Shown here piece by piece: positions 42,799 to 53,455 of a stretch of DNA of 64,000 nt. The stretch's first letter is position 1, and every line of letters starts with the position of its first letter. Source of the DNA: Flammula alnicola (taxonomy: Eukaryota; Basidiomycota; Agaricomycetes; Agaricales; Strophariaceae); contig JADNRV010000192.1 of the NCBI GenBank assembly GCA_015499995.1, positions 29,742-93,741 of the forward strand, given 5' to 3'. The notes under the pieces are model-generated. The model ran no database searches. It had not been told where the DNA came from and saw nothing but the letters and a program-made list of their open reading frames with translations. A program made the translations under genes and the position numbers.

Positions 42799-45468
42799 TC
42801 ATCCGACTCTGGCAGGAGGCCAGTTGAAAGCAAACGCAGTTTCGTTGTCTTCCAAAAATTTCACAAGACCCCACACTAGGTGCGGCGCCCTATGAGGCAG
42901 CATCAGGAACTTGGGGCACCCGAAAAGATGAGTGCACGTTTGAGGATAAACCCCACACATACACCCGAGGGCCAACGGGTCGTCGATTCTGAACTGCTCG
43001 TAATACGAGCCGATCGGAGCATGATTCATTATTACACGGCACATGCGGGTGAACAACTGAGAGTTGCGACTGCCAGATTCAAGCCACGGCCCACCGCGAA
43101 CAGGGGTCGGACGGAGAGGATTACCCTTTAGATCCTCGAGTTCCAAGAAATTGGAACCAAGTAAGAAAGGCTGCTCGTCAACTGATGTCTTCCAGACAGC
43201 CCTCGTGGTTTGATCAGCCTTGGCTTTGAGCCAGGCGACTGACAGAGGAGTATCCGGGGTGACGTGCACCCCTGGAAACCCCACTACGAGGTCATGAGCC
43301 TCTTGGTGAATGCCCCACTCCATATCGGAGGGAGACTCTGCAAAAACGACTTTACGGTTACCGCCACCACGGAACCATCACTCAAGTGTCCGACAGACAT
43401 TCAGGGACGAGGCCTGATTCGAATGTGGGGAAGGGTCCACTGATAGGCACACAGCATGCATCGCATCAGTGAATATAACAATGCGGGTGACATCTCCAAA
43501 CGCAACAGCGGTGGAGATGGCAATCGCAATGGCAGCGAGCTCAGCATCTGTGCTGATGGCGCGCCCAGCAGAGTGGCACCTGGATAAGACCTGTGCCCCC
43601 TGCCGCTTAAGTACAACACCAGTAGCTGCCTGCCAGGGCCCCGGGGGGACCGAGCCGTCAACTCCAGCATAGATAGTTCCTGGTTCATCGTCGCACTTTT
43701 CGACGAGGTCTTTGCTGTGCCCCCCCTATTCCTACCGGAATCCGGTGGAATCCGGTGGAATATAGGGCCATTCCGGTGGAATCTCCTGCCAAATTTCTGA
43801 AATTTTTTGAAAAAGGAGCAAATTCTGAGATTCCACTGGAATGTTGACCGGAATGCAACAGGAGTGGAATGGCTGGAATGGAACAACCAGATATTCCACT
43901 GGAATGGAATAGAAATGCATGATGATTTGGTGATTTTTGATGTCTATATATAGAAATAGACATCAGTTCCTGTCTGTGGTATTGAAATAAAATTGGATAG
44001 TGTGCCAAGACATATTCCCAATTAGGAAATTCAATATTTGGATTAGGTGATTTTGAAAAGACTTGGGTTTGGTCGAGTTTTTTGCCGTTTTCTCATCAAT
44101 GAGAGCAGCAGATCACATGATTTCTAAAGGTACACAGGTTTCACAGCAGGTGCTATAATTACCTTTTTAGGCATAAAATTCCCACGGTCCTTAAAACAGC
44201 CTAAATATGGTAATATTGCCTGTCTGGGACACATAATATAGATATATTTAGAATCTCCTCAAAATGCTAAATCTGATGGTACCTTATTGACCCTGAATCA
44301 CTCACATGTCAGTCACATAACATATGTATCTCAAATAGACAAATAAGACATATAAAGGAGTCAATTTGCACATGTCACACAGGTGTGACATGTGACTCCT
44401 GTGCCTGAATTTTTGATTTCAGACACCTGCCAGATTAGGGTGGACCCTGTGGTTTTCGCAACCTATTTTAGATGATTTCACCCTAAATTTCTATATTTAG
44501 ATTTGGATTTTGCGGGGTGGTTTTTAGACAAAGGGCCTGGAATACACGAGAGGTGTGACTTTTTTGACAAATTCAAAGGCCTGTGACATGTGACATCTAA
44601 ATTAAACAAAATACAATGTATTCCCGTCCATTCCAGTGGATTTTGGTCCTATTTCAGTCCATTCCAGTTTCATTCCACTGGAATCCAGTCTATTCCACTG
44701 GATTTGAGTCCCATTCCACTGGATTCCAGTCCCATTCCACCGGATTCCAGTCATTCCAACCGGAATAGGTGGGGCACAGCAAAGTACTGCTTTTCGACGA
44801 GCTTATCCAGTATGATTTTCCAAGCCGCCTCGGGGTCTGCAGCCCTGGAGCGAGTTGGGTAATTAAGAAACTTGAACTGACTTGCGTGCCTATCCATGAG
44901 ACGATGACCAGGCCTGGCATCTGGGGCAAAAGGCTCCAGAGTCTCCAGACCAGATGGGTGGAACAGGGCGTTTCCCATAAGTCCGCCGGTCACTTTGTGA
45001 CGATGATCGACAGGGATATGCTCGATGGCCCTCCGATGAGGGACGGCCTTCTTTAGAAGAGGGCCCGCCATAAAAGAGCGGACCGGGTGAGTATCAGACA
45101 GAATGGAAATCCGGGCAACAGCCCTGGAGTTCAGTCTATCCAGCAGTATGGGGATGGGGAGGAGTCCCGCAAGAGCCTCCACTCCACCTGAGGGTGAGGT
45201 GCGAAAGCACCCAGTGATCCAAAGCCCAGCCTTACACTGAACATTAGTGAGTTGTGCCATAAGCCCCTTGCAGCGGGCCTTACAGAAGTACCACATGCGA
45301 TACCCGTAAGTAATTATGGGGATCACATATGTACGGTAGAGGAGACGCTTCTGGATGGGTGTCAGACTTCTAGTAGAAGACCTGAGCATCTTCATCGATA
45401 CAACCGATGTAAATCCCTTGGTCAAGTAATACCGCACATGCTCATTAAATGAGAGCTTGCGGTCAAAA
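42799..45468 (-). pseudogene. LINE B ORF2 C-terminal part (RT end, RNase H)
   Basis: From 45468 downwards: the RT C-terminal region (FNEHVRYY, LLYRTYVIPIITYGYRMWYF, CKAGLWITGCFRTSP) is open to ~44790. After the TIR insert, RNase H continues (CDDEPGTIYAGVDGS, DAELAAI, FTDAMHA). A TGG-to-TGA-type stop occurs near 43379 (TLE*WF where other copies have TLERWF). The last part, 43323-42799, is open and ends with the CxC..H..C cluster. Non-functional because of truncation, insertion and the stop. Confidence 0.88.
43705..44789 (+). mobile_element. TGGAATCC-type TIR element, 1085 bp, 8-9 bp TSD
   Basis: Left end GAGGTCTTTGCTGTGCCCC and right end GGGGCACAGCAAAGTACTG. The duplicated target is ttttcgac, extendable to cttttcgac (43696-43704 and 44790-44798); the uninterrupted site is visible in LINE D near 54765-54780. 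Very similar in sequence to the copy at 49497, so both are probably young. Non-coding. Confidence 0.92.
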
Positions 45469-45482
45469 TGTAACCAGTAGGG

Positions 45483-45605
45483 TAACCAACAAAGATGCAT
45501 TTCTCCATGTGTGGCTGAAGCGACTTGTGTTTGTCCCTTTGAATGTAGACATATGCAGTGCAGCCCCAAACGTGCAAATGGCTCACATCTGGTTTCTTCT
45601 TGTAC
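45483..45605 (-). pseudogene. Copia copy 1: integrase C-terminal fragment
   Basis: The minus strand encodes a KKKPDVSHLHVWGCTAYV segment followed by HKSLQPHMEKCIFVGYP, the well-known copia motif after the integrase catalytic core (KP.VSHLR.FGC.AYV..). It joins in frame to 42247 on removal of LINE B. Upstream it stops at the poly(T) of LINE C; the integrase catalytic core itself is absent from the window. Confidence 0.9.
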
Positions 45606-46103
45606 TTTTTTTTTTTTTTTTTTTTTTTTTTCTAAATCAACAATTTATATACCGGTGCACGAATGCAGTCCGGACCCTATCTAATACAAGCGAGTACGCT
45701 ACAATACCCAAAGCAAAAGAAAGGAGTTGGTTGCGCAGCAGCCTGAAACCAAAATAATGGACCTCGCAGCCCAGGAAATACAAACGCGCGGCGTTGTTAA
45801 CGCTACTGAGCGTAAGGTAGATATGGATTAAAAGGGTGGACAGGGGGGTCACCCAGATGAAGTCAGAGCTTGCCCGGCTCTCCCCACTTCTTCGGCAAAC
45901 TCGACGTCCTCGTTACACCAAGGCGGGTCCTCCACGGGATATCGTGCCAAAAGCCGCCCAAAATGGCCGACAGTCGAAGCCTGTGACGAACAGGCCCCTC
46001 GCCCTTACGGGTCCAGAACAGTCCAACGTGGAAACACCTGTGGGCACTAGGTCTTGGGCCAAGGCCCCAACCGCACCCAGGATTGCCCCCCATCCAGAGT
46101 CCC

Positions 46104-47733
46104 TTATCCGACTCCGGCCTGAGGCCGATTGAACGCAAACGCACTAGGGTTGTCGTTCAGAAATTTCTCAAGACCCCACACTAGGTGCGGGGCCCTGTGA
46201 GGTAGCATGTGCAACTTCTTGCACTTGAATAAATGAGCGTGCGTCTGAGGATAAACCCCACACGTGCACCCAAGAGCCAACGGATCGTCGATTTTGAACC
46301 GCTCGTAATACGAGCCGATCAGAGCATGATTCGTTATTACACGGCACATGCGGGCGAACAACTGAGAGTTGCGACCACCCACTTCAAGCCACGGCCCACC
46401 GCGAATGGGGGTCGGACGGAGAGGATTACCCTTTAGATCCTCTAACTCCAAGAAATTGGAGCCAAGTAAATTGGGAACCTCGTCGACCTCTGTCGACCAG
46501 GCACCCCGCGCTACAGTGTCGGCCTTGTTTTTCAGCCAGGCAACAGATAGAGGGGTATTCGGCGTAACAGGCATGCCAGGAAACCCCCGAACAAGGTCGT
46601 GAGCCTCCTGATGAATGTCCCACTCCATATCGGAGGGAGACTCTGCAAAAACGACTTTACGGTTACCACCACCCTGGAACCATCGTTCAAGTGTCCAGCA
46701 CACTACCAGAGATGAGCCCTGATGAGAGTGCGGGGAAGGATCAATGGCCATTCGAGCAGCATGGATAGAATCCGTGAAGATAACTACCCTGGTGACGTCT
46801 CCGAATGCTACCATTGCAGAGATGGCCACCGAGATGGCATCGAGCTCAGCATCAGTGCTAATAGCTCGTCCGGAAGAGTGGCATCTGGCCAATACCAGAG
46901 CACCCTGCCGTTTGATAACAATGCCGTTGGCGGCTTGCCAGGGCCCCGGGGGGACCGAGCTGTCGACACCGGCATATGCAGTTCCTGGCTCATCGTCACA
47001 CTTTTCGATGAGTTTATCCAGTACGATTTTCCACGCAGCATCAGGGTCTTCAGCCCTGCTGATACGGGGTTTAGCCATCCATGTAAACCGGCTCGCATGC
47101 CGATCCATGAGACGATATCCAGGTCTGGCGTCTGGAGCAAAAGGCTCCAGTTCCTCCAGACCAGCGGGGTGGAACAATGCATTGCCCACAAGTCCACCGC
47201 GCACCTTGTCACGGTGACGCTCAGTCATATTCTCCATAGCCATCCTATGAGGAGTGGCTTTTTTAAGTAGGGGCCCAGCCATGAATGACCGGACCGGATG
47301 GGTGTCAGACAAGAGAGAAATACGAGCAATAGCCCGAGAGTTCAACCTATCCAAAAGTAGATGCATGGGTAGGAGACCCGCAAGGGCCTCAACTCCATGC
47401 GAGGGAGAAGTGCGGAAGCATCCAGTAATCCAAAGTCCAGCTTTACGCTGGACATTGGTAAGTTGCGCAATAAGGCCCTTGTCGCGGCCCTTGCGGAAAT
47501 ACCACATGTGGTAACCATAAGTAATTATGGGGATAACACACGTGCGGTAGAGGAGGCGCTTAAGATGCAGCGGCAACCCTCTGGTAGAAGACCCAAGCAT
47601 TTTCATCAATACGACCGATGTAAACCCTTTGGTGGAATAATATCTCACATGCTCCTTGAAAGTGAGCTTGCGATCAAAATAAAACCCAAGATACCGCCAG
47701 AACGGCTTTGGCTTGAGCCACTTGCCTGCAGTG
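46104..47733 (-). pseudogene. LINE C ORF2 C-terminal half (RT end plus RNase H)
   Basis: An uninterrupted ~514-codon frame to the stop at 46104. It has RT connection motifs (RLLYRTCVIPIITYGYHMWYF, AGLWITGCFRTSP), RNase H (YAGVDSSVPPGPW, DAELDAI, FTDSIHA, H..H-like IHQEAHD) and the CTCGVYPQTHAHLFKC cluster. It diverges from LINE D at many residues while keeping the motifs, so it is another subfamily of the same LINE. Cut upstream by a solo LTR at 47734. Confidence 0.88.
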
Positions 47734-48112
47734 TGTTAAAACTGCCTGCACATGTCTCCAAGTTATCTTATCTTATCTTATCTTATCTCTTATCTTATCT
47801 CTTATCTGCACTTCCTCCTTTTCACTTGTTGTGCATTTGTAGATTAGATTCTTATCATGTTCTAGATCATCTCCAGATCATCTCCAGATACTTTCTAGAT
47901 CCTTTCTATTTAGTATATAAAGTCTTTTGACATTTGCCAGAAGTCCTTAGTTACTCACTCTGGACTTCAGGCAAGTAGTTAGTATTTTGCCCAATACAAC
48001 TAGTTACTCACTCTGGACTTCAGCTCACTGTAGCTCCTGTGTCCCTTGCTTCGAGTTGCTCATATTAGGCGCACAGCTGCGTCACACGTTCCCGTGCTTG
48101 CCACCTTTAACA
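47734..48112 (+). mobile_element. Solo copia LTR, 379 bp, 5-bp TSD cagtg
   Basis: It runs TGTTAAAACTGCC...CCACCTTTAACA in plus orientation, i.e. opposite to the copia genes. It is flanked by cagtg (47729-47733 and 48113-48117), the 5-bp duplication expected for copia integration. It contains the TTATC array (47764-47803) and a duplicated GATCATCTCCA unit (47871-47890). No internal copia sequence adjoins, so LTR-LTR recombination is likely. It splits the RT region of LINE C. Confidence 0.92.
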
Positions 48113-48117
48113 CAGTG

Positions 48118-49496
48118 TAGGGTTCTTCACCCAAATCTATGGCAGGATTATAAACTGAAGCCGTGTTATCGAAGTGAAAGATCTCTGACTTCGCGTGCTC
48201 CAGAGCGAGAGCGAACTTGGTAAAAAGCTCAAATATAATCTTGTAAGCCTTGCGAAGGTTTACAACATTGGGATCGAGTCCGGTCTCCTGAGAAATCAGA
48301 GTACCGTCATCCACATACGACAGAAGGTCAACCGCAAGATGAATCTCACGGCACCTCTTGTAGAAAAGACGCATGATAGGTGCCAAGTAAATAGCTGACA
48401 GGACAGGGGACAGGGCTCTGCCCTGTCCCACACCCACATCCGCTTGCAAAGGGTCTGACAAAAAGGAGTTCCACGCATACCGCGTCTTCCTCTCCACCAG
48501 ATAAGAACTGAAAAACTTGACCACCAAAGGCAGAAAGCCAAGCTTCCGGAGAATGATCACAAGAACCTCGTGATTAAGAGAAGGAAAGAACTGAGCAAGG
48601 TCAAAGGCGAGGACGCTAGTCCTCAACCCTTTCGCCCATCCAGCCCTCACCATGTGTGTCAAAAACAGCCCCGCATCCTCAGTGGAGCGCCCCCTGACGC
48701 CCCCAACCTGATTCGGGTGAAATATATCCTGTCCGATGTGGCTGTGCTGGCAGCCCGCACCGGCGGAGTCTGAACCCCGTAGCACCACATTCCGCATGTC
48801 GTAGCTACTCACACATATCTATACCACACTTTGCCACTACGCTACCCAGCCCAGCCCGAGCCAGCTCGACTCCAGTCCGAGGCGGTTCCACCACCCCTCC
48901 ACTGACAGCGTTGAACTGAATGCAGTTCGAGATCATTTTCTCGATGAGTTTCCCCACAGTGTTCAGAAGCACAATAGGCCTGAATGCCTTAGGGGTAGAA
49001 TACGAAGGCTTGCCGGGTTTAGGGATAATAACCGACATAGATTCCTTGAAAGGAGATGGCCAATGCCCCACACGCATGCAGGCATTGGCAATCGAGATGA
49101 GGACCTCCACCGAGTGGGGGTCCCGACGTACAATCTTCTTCAGGTGGGACCAATTGACATGATCCGGGCCTGGAGAGGAGAGACCGGAACACGCAGAAAG
49201 AGCTTCTGTGAGTTCCAGCAGGGAGAAAGGGGCCCATTCCTGCACAGGAAGTTGCGGGATGGACTCCAAGAGAGCAGCATCGTATGTTCTATCCGATGCC
49301 GAGTTGTACGTGCCATGCAGAGCATCCCATAATACAGGCAGATCATTGCAAGGCTCTCCACGATATTGGATAGCCTCACTGGGAGGGAGCTTCCATTGTT
49401 GGACCCAATTCATCAGGTCCCACGGCCGCTTATTAGTACCCGCGATCTCTCCGATGCGATCATCGAAGAAAACATATTTCGTTTCCCGGACTATTT
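48118..49496 (-). pseudogene. LINE C ORF2: RT catalytic region
   Basis: From 49496 down: RPWDLMNWVQQ, HGTYNSASD, PGPDHVNWSHLK, IPKPGKP, FRPIVLLNT and MISNCIQFN. A 167-bp SINE intervenes, followed by DIFHPNQVGGVRGRSTEDAGLF, AFDLAQFFPSLNHE (catalytic Asp region), GQGRALSPVLSAIYL and the YVDDGT catalytic box at ~48300. The SINE breaks the frame, and the reading also changes near the SINE edges. Serine replaced by Arg in GQGRALSP (others have GQGSALSP) may itself reduce activity. Confidence 0.85.
48737..48903 (-). mobile_element. Small tRNA-related SINE-like insert (167 bp) in LINE C
   Basis: Absent from LINE D at the same position. On the minus strand it carries A box TAGCGTAGTGGCAAAG (48831-48844 region) and B box GGGTTCAGACTCC (48765-48778 region). 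It is GC-rich with GCTCGGGCTGGGCTGGG. No poly(A) and only a ~2-bp target repeat (ga) can be seen, so the mechanism is unclear. It is unrelated in sequence to the 1 kb SINE. Confidence 0.6.
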
Positions 49497-50560
49497 GAGG
49501 TCTTTGCTGTGCCCCCCCTATTCCTACCGGAATCCGGTGGAATCCGGTGGAATATAGGGCCATTCCGGTGGAATCTCCTGCCAAATTTCTGAATTTTTTT
49601 GAAAAAGGGGCAAATTCCGAGATTCCACTGGAATGTTGACTGGAATGCAACAGGAGTGGAATGGCTGGAATGGAACAACCAGATATTCCACTGGAATGGA
49701 ATAGAAATGCATTATGATTTGGTGATTTCTGATGTCTATATATAGAAATAGACATCAGTACCTGTCTGTGGTATTGAAATAAAATTGGATAGTGTGCCAA
49801 GACATATTCCCAATTAGGAAATTCAATATTTGGATTAGGTGATTTTGAAAAGACTTGGGTTTGGTCGAGTTTTTTGCCGTTTTCTCATCAATGAGAGCAG
49901 CAGATCACATGATTTCTAAAGGTACACAGGTTTCACAGCAGGTGCTATAATTACCTTTTTAGGCATAAAATTCCCACGGTCCTCAAAACAGCCCAAATAT
50001 GGTAATATTGCCTGTCTGGGACACAGAATATAGATATATTTAGAATCTCCTCAAAATGCTAAATCTGATGGTACCTTATTGACCCTGAATCACTCACATG
50101 TCAGTCACATAACATATATATCTCAAATAGACAAATAAGGCATATGAAGGAGTCAATTTGCACATGTCACACATATGTGACATGTGACCCCTGTGCCTGA
50201 ATTTTTGGTTTCAGACACCTGCCAGATTAGGGTGGACCCTGTGGTTTTCGCAACCTATTTTAGATGATTTCACTCTAAATTTCTATATTTAGATTTGGAT
50301 TTTGCGGGGTGGTTTTTGGACAAAGAGCCTGGGATACAGGAGTGGTGTGACTTTTTTGACAAATTCAAAGGCCTGTGACATGTGACATCTAAATTAAACA
50401 AAATACAATGTATTCCCGTCCATTCCAGTGGATTTTGGTCCTATTCCAGTCCATTCCAGTTTCATTCCACTGGAATCCAGTCTATTCCACTGGATTCCAG
50501 TCTCATTCCACCGGATTCCAGTCATTCCAACCGGAATAGGTGGGGCACAGCAAAGTACTG
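49497..50560 (+). mobile_element. TGGAATCC-type TIR element, 1064 bp, perfect 8-bp TSD gactattt
   Basis: Left end GAGGTCTTTGCTGTGCCCC, right end GGGGCACAGCAAAGTACTG. TSD gactattt lies at 49489-49496 and 50561-50568. It interrupts the region between the endonuclease and RT of LINE C. Almost collinear and very similar to 43705-44789. Non-coding. Confidence 0.93.
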
Positions 50561-50685
50561 GACTATTTTCCGAAAAGATTTCCAATGCCCGGGGGAGCGA
50601 TCCCCTCGAAACTTGAGCAAAGCGTCAGAGCACTCCTGGGACCACCAGGGCTTCGAACGTTTGGTAATAGAGGTCTCTTTAGCAT

Positions 50686-50817
50686 CTGTGCAGTCTCGCG
50701 CACGCCGCATGCTCCCCTGCGAGCAACCAATTTCTTTCTTTTGCGATGGGTATTGTAGCGTACTCGTTTGTATTAGTTAGAGTCCGAGCTGCGATCATGC
50801 TTCGGAATATAAATTGT

Positions 50818-50848
<31 letters not shown>
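50686..50848 (+). mobile_element. 163-bp LINE 3'-end insertion with 14-bp TSD
   Basis: TSD ggtctctttagcat lies at 50672-50685 and 50849-50862. The insert contains only the last part of the LINE 3' UTR (GCAGTCTCGCGCACGCCGCA..), the tail AATATAAATTGTTGATTT and (A)n. Severe 5' truncation of a LINE cDNA; it shows that this 3' end is sufficient for insertion. Confidence 0.9.
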
Positions 50849-50862
50849 GGTCTCTTTAGCAT

Positions 50863-51781
50863 GGGCAGACCACGCCTCTGAGAAAATCTGCGCCACTTCT
50901 TGAGCCGCAGTCTCAATCTGATCCTCGGTGGTCATCAGGGCACTTGGGTCCATGGCCGCAAGCCCCGATGTGATAGATTTAACGAAGGCCTCAACAGACT
51001 CCATAGGAAGAGACATCCGAACTGCCCTGCCAGGGGCGGGAAGGATGTCCAGTGTAGTATAAATTGGAATATGATCCGACTTAAGCTGGATGTCCGGGCA
51101 TCGGACAGTAGATTGGTTCACCACCTGATCTGGGGGGACGAAGGCCAGATCGATCACTGTGCTGCGTTTGGTGCGATCTCTCGGAATGTGTGTGGGCCCA
51201 GGATTGCCGAAGGCGGCAAGCTCGAGCCCAAGGATAGCCGCAGATTGCTGCAGCGATAAGGCACATCCCTCCCGAGTGGAACCGGGGTCCCAATCTGGAG
51301 AGTGTGCGTTGAAATCTCCCATCATCAGATGACAGTCAGGGAGATCACGATCGTGATCACGAAGCCAGTTAATAGCTCCATGATCGGAATCTGAATACAC
51401 GTTCAGAAGGTAAAAGGAACTCTCACCCGATGAGAGCGAGAGTACCATGATGTCGGGATGATCAATAATATCCCTTCATTGAGCCGGGCGATACCGGGCC
51501 AGCCTAGTCGAAACATAGGTCATGACCCGAGGTCGCTCGTCAGGAGTGGTGGGGCGCACCCATGGCCAGCCAATCTGGGTGGTTGGGAGCGCCGACTACA
51601 TCTTCACCCTTCCTGCTCTTCGCAGACGGGGCGGTTCTTATGTGCCTCCAGGGAGGCTCTTGGATGAATAGCACATCATATATATTCATACATGTACTAA
51701 GAATTACATCGAGGGACACCCCGTCCCTCGCCACATTCCAACTCAACACCCGTATCTCATCAAGCATTTGTGCCTGCATTA
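50863..51781 (-). pseudogene. LINE C ORF2: EEP endonuclease
   Basis: Reads down from the ATG near 51779 (TAATG overlap at 51777-51781): LDEIRVLSWNVARDG, IQEPPW, then after a frame change near 51475 the open part with NVYSDSDHGAINWL, MMGDFNAHSPDWD, HIPRD..KR.TVIDLAFVPP and LKSDHIPI. The catalytic EEP residues (N in SWN, E in QEP, D.N in GDFNAH, D.H in SDHIP) are all visible. The initial part has the stop/shift near 51475-51540. Confidence 0.85.
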
Positions 51782-52312
51782 AGCTATGTTTTGTGAGTGG
51801 AGTGCACGACGTTGAATCCAATATTCACGTACCTGGGCATATTTGGCATCGATCCAATCGCGATCGTACCGGTTGTTCCAGAAATGACATTTCCTGTCAT
51901 AAGGTTTATGCGTGCCCTTGCAATTAGGGCAACGCAGGGCATAGGGGCACGCCACGCCACCAGGAGTAGGTGGGATTGGTGGAGTTGCCTTGGGATTTCC
52001 CTTGCAACACGAGGCGGCGATATGATGTACCTCCTCCTCGTGCAGCCCGGTGCAGTGAGCGCAGCGGGGCTGAGGAGCCCTGCATACCTTAGATGGATGC
52101 CCCCACCTCCAGCAGTGAGTGCAGAGAGGGACACCGAGGTTGGCGCATGCCAAGAGAATACGGTACGCTTTGCCACGGAACATGAAGGTCTTGTTGATAA
52201 GAGCCTTCGCACGGGACCCCGACTGGGAGTCCCAAATGTTGATGAATGCCATACAAGTGGTGCTCTTCGGGGAGTTGCGCTTAATCCGAGGCTCGGATTT
52301 GAAAGGCGCAAA
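51777..52312 (-). pseudogene. LINE C ORF1 C-terminal region with zinc knuckles
   Basis: Starts within the RNA-binding domain (WDSQSGSRAKALINKTFMFRG), then CTHCWRWGHPSKVC (CX2CX4HX4C), CAHCTGLHEEEVHHIAASCC and CPNCKGTHKPYDRKC, ending HSQNIA with TAA overlapping the ORF2 ATG. The upstream part of ORF1 is missing: the frame runs straight into copia pre-integrase sequence at ~52315, giving an accidental copia-LINE fusion frame of 262 codons (51779-52567). Confidence 0.85.
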
Positions 52313-52315
52313 GAT

Positions 52316-53455
52316 CTTGAGCAGTTTCTGAATCACATCGTAGCTATGGTGGCCAAGATGACGATGCCAGAGGTTTAAATCAAATGGCAGAGTGGCAGAG
52401 ACATTGACAAACTCCAGAATTGGCTCAGTAACACCATCAAGTACACCTGTGTTCTCCGAAGTTACTGTGGCCGTAAATAGTGTCTTTTGAGCGCGTTTAA
52501 AGTACATGGTAGTCTTATCAACTTCCAGTTTGATGTGTTTGTGCTTTGTGAGATAAAGACAGGCCAATAAGTTATTTCAGAGTTGGGGTACATGCAAGAC
52601 TCTGGTTAACTCTACAGAACGAGATTCCTTTCCATTGATAATGGGACTGAACAACACAGTACCAATACCTGCAGAGTAGATGATTGTGTGATCTGCTAGC
52701 TTGACTGGGATGTGATATGGCGTGTAATTGCGCACCCAGTGACGATGAGGGGTCATATGAGAAGTGGCCCCTGTATCTGCAAGCCAATGGAAGTCAGCAT
52801 CACTCTGCAATGTGGATGGATCATAGGTAGAGAGAGCATATTCTGTAACATTCTCCTCAGACTTTGGAGTGGTCTCCTGCACTTTGTTCGCTTTTCTGTC
52901 TTTCTTGCAATATTCTCGCACGCTCTCTTGCGCGTTTTGCTGTGCTTTGATAAAGCGGTTGCACTTGTCTTGTGTGTGATTGGACATACCGCAAAATGTG
53001 CATTTGAGCGCGGGAGGTGCAGATGAAGTATTAAGTGCAGAACCAATGGTGGGAGCATCCGAGGCGCGATGGCGATGCTGGGCTTCCTCTGTGACAAATG
53101 CCTGCTGAATTGCGGACTTGTCAAGCTTGTCCATAAGCAACAGAGATGAAGCAAAGGTGCTGTACTTGTCCGGAAGTGTGCGGATCATTGCCATAGATGC
53201 GAGCTCATCATCAAGCTTGGCAAGGTCGAATCCGGTAGGGCAAAGGTCCTGAATGCGGTGAATGGAGGTATCAACTCTATTCATCAAAGTCTGAAGAGTT
53301 TCATCCTCTTGCTTCCGGATGGAGAATAGGTCATCATAGGCATTAAAGCGTGCGCCCGGACGCTTCTGCTGATGGATATCATGCAGAGCGGTCCAGATCT
53401 TGACCGGATCATCCTCAATTCCATTGAAGTGGATCTTCTGATCATCCTCTACACT
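52316..53455 (-). pseudogene. Copia copy 1: gag, protease and pre-integrase domain
   Basis: Minus strand from 53455: gag-like UBN2-type domain (IHFNGIEDDPVKIWTALHDIH, LTTLMNRVD-like helices, LDDELASMAMIRTLP), CCHC knuckle CTFCGMSNHTQDKC (~53000), protease DTGATSHMTPHRHW (~52770), then after a stop at 52575 the GAG-pre-integrase motif LNLWHRHLGHHSYDVIQKL. The gag N-terminus is lost at the LINE D junction, and the integrase core is lost at the LINE C junction. Confidence 0.92.

Larger units (their letters stand above)
42248..45468 (-). mobile_element. LINE copy B, 5' truncated, 14-bp TSD, with nested TIR element
   Basis: Poly(A) reads as poly(T) at 42248-42286. The tail TCAACAATTTATAAAACCGG (as read on +) follows, then the 3' UTR to 42798, RNase H, and RT thumb/connection up to the FDRKLSFNEHVRYY segment, where the copy ends at 45468 (5' truncation, usual for LINEs). 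TSD tgtaaccagtaggg lies at 42234-42247 and 45469-45482. The TIR element at 43705-44789 interrupts it. Confidence 0.92.
45606..52315 (-). mobile_element. LINE copy C, ~5 kb without nested inserts, 5' truncated in ORF1
   Basis: Poly(T) lies at 45606-45631, with the LINE tail, 3' UTR, RNase H, RT, endonuclease and ORF1 zinc-knuckle region in order on the minus strand. Nested: solo copia LTR (47734-48112), small SINE (48737-48903), TIR element (49497-50560) and LINE 3' fragment (50686-50848). No TSD is seen between its two ends, and the copia sequence lying on both sides lacks the whole integrase core, so insertion or later events deleted target DNA. Confidence 0.88.

Noticed and set aside
49805..50560. 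Open frames within TGGAATCC elements (e.g. FHSTGIQSIPLD-type repeats)
   Set aside because: The same ATTCCA words translate into similar peptides in all copies; they are subterminal DNA repeats, not genes.
51779..52567. 262-codon single frame read as one protein
   Set aside because: It is a chance in-frame junction of copia pre-integrase sequence and LINE ORF1; the two parts match different families and the border is at ~52315.
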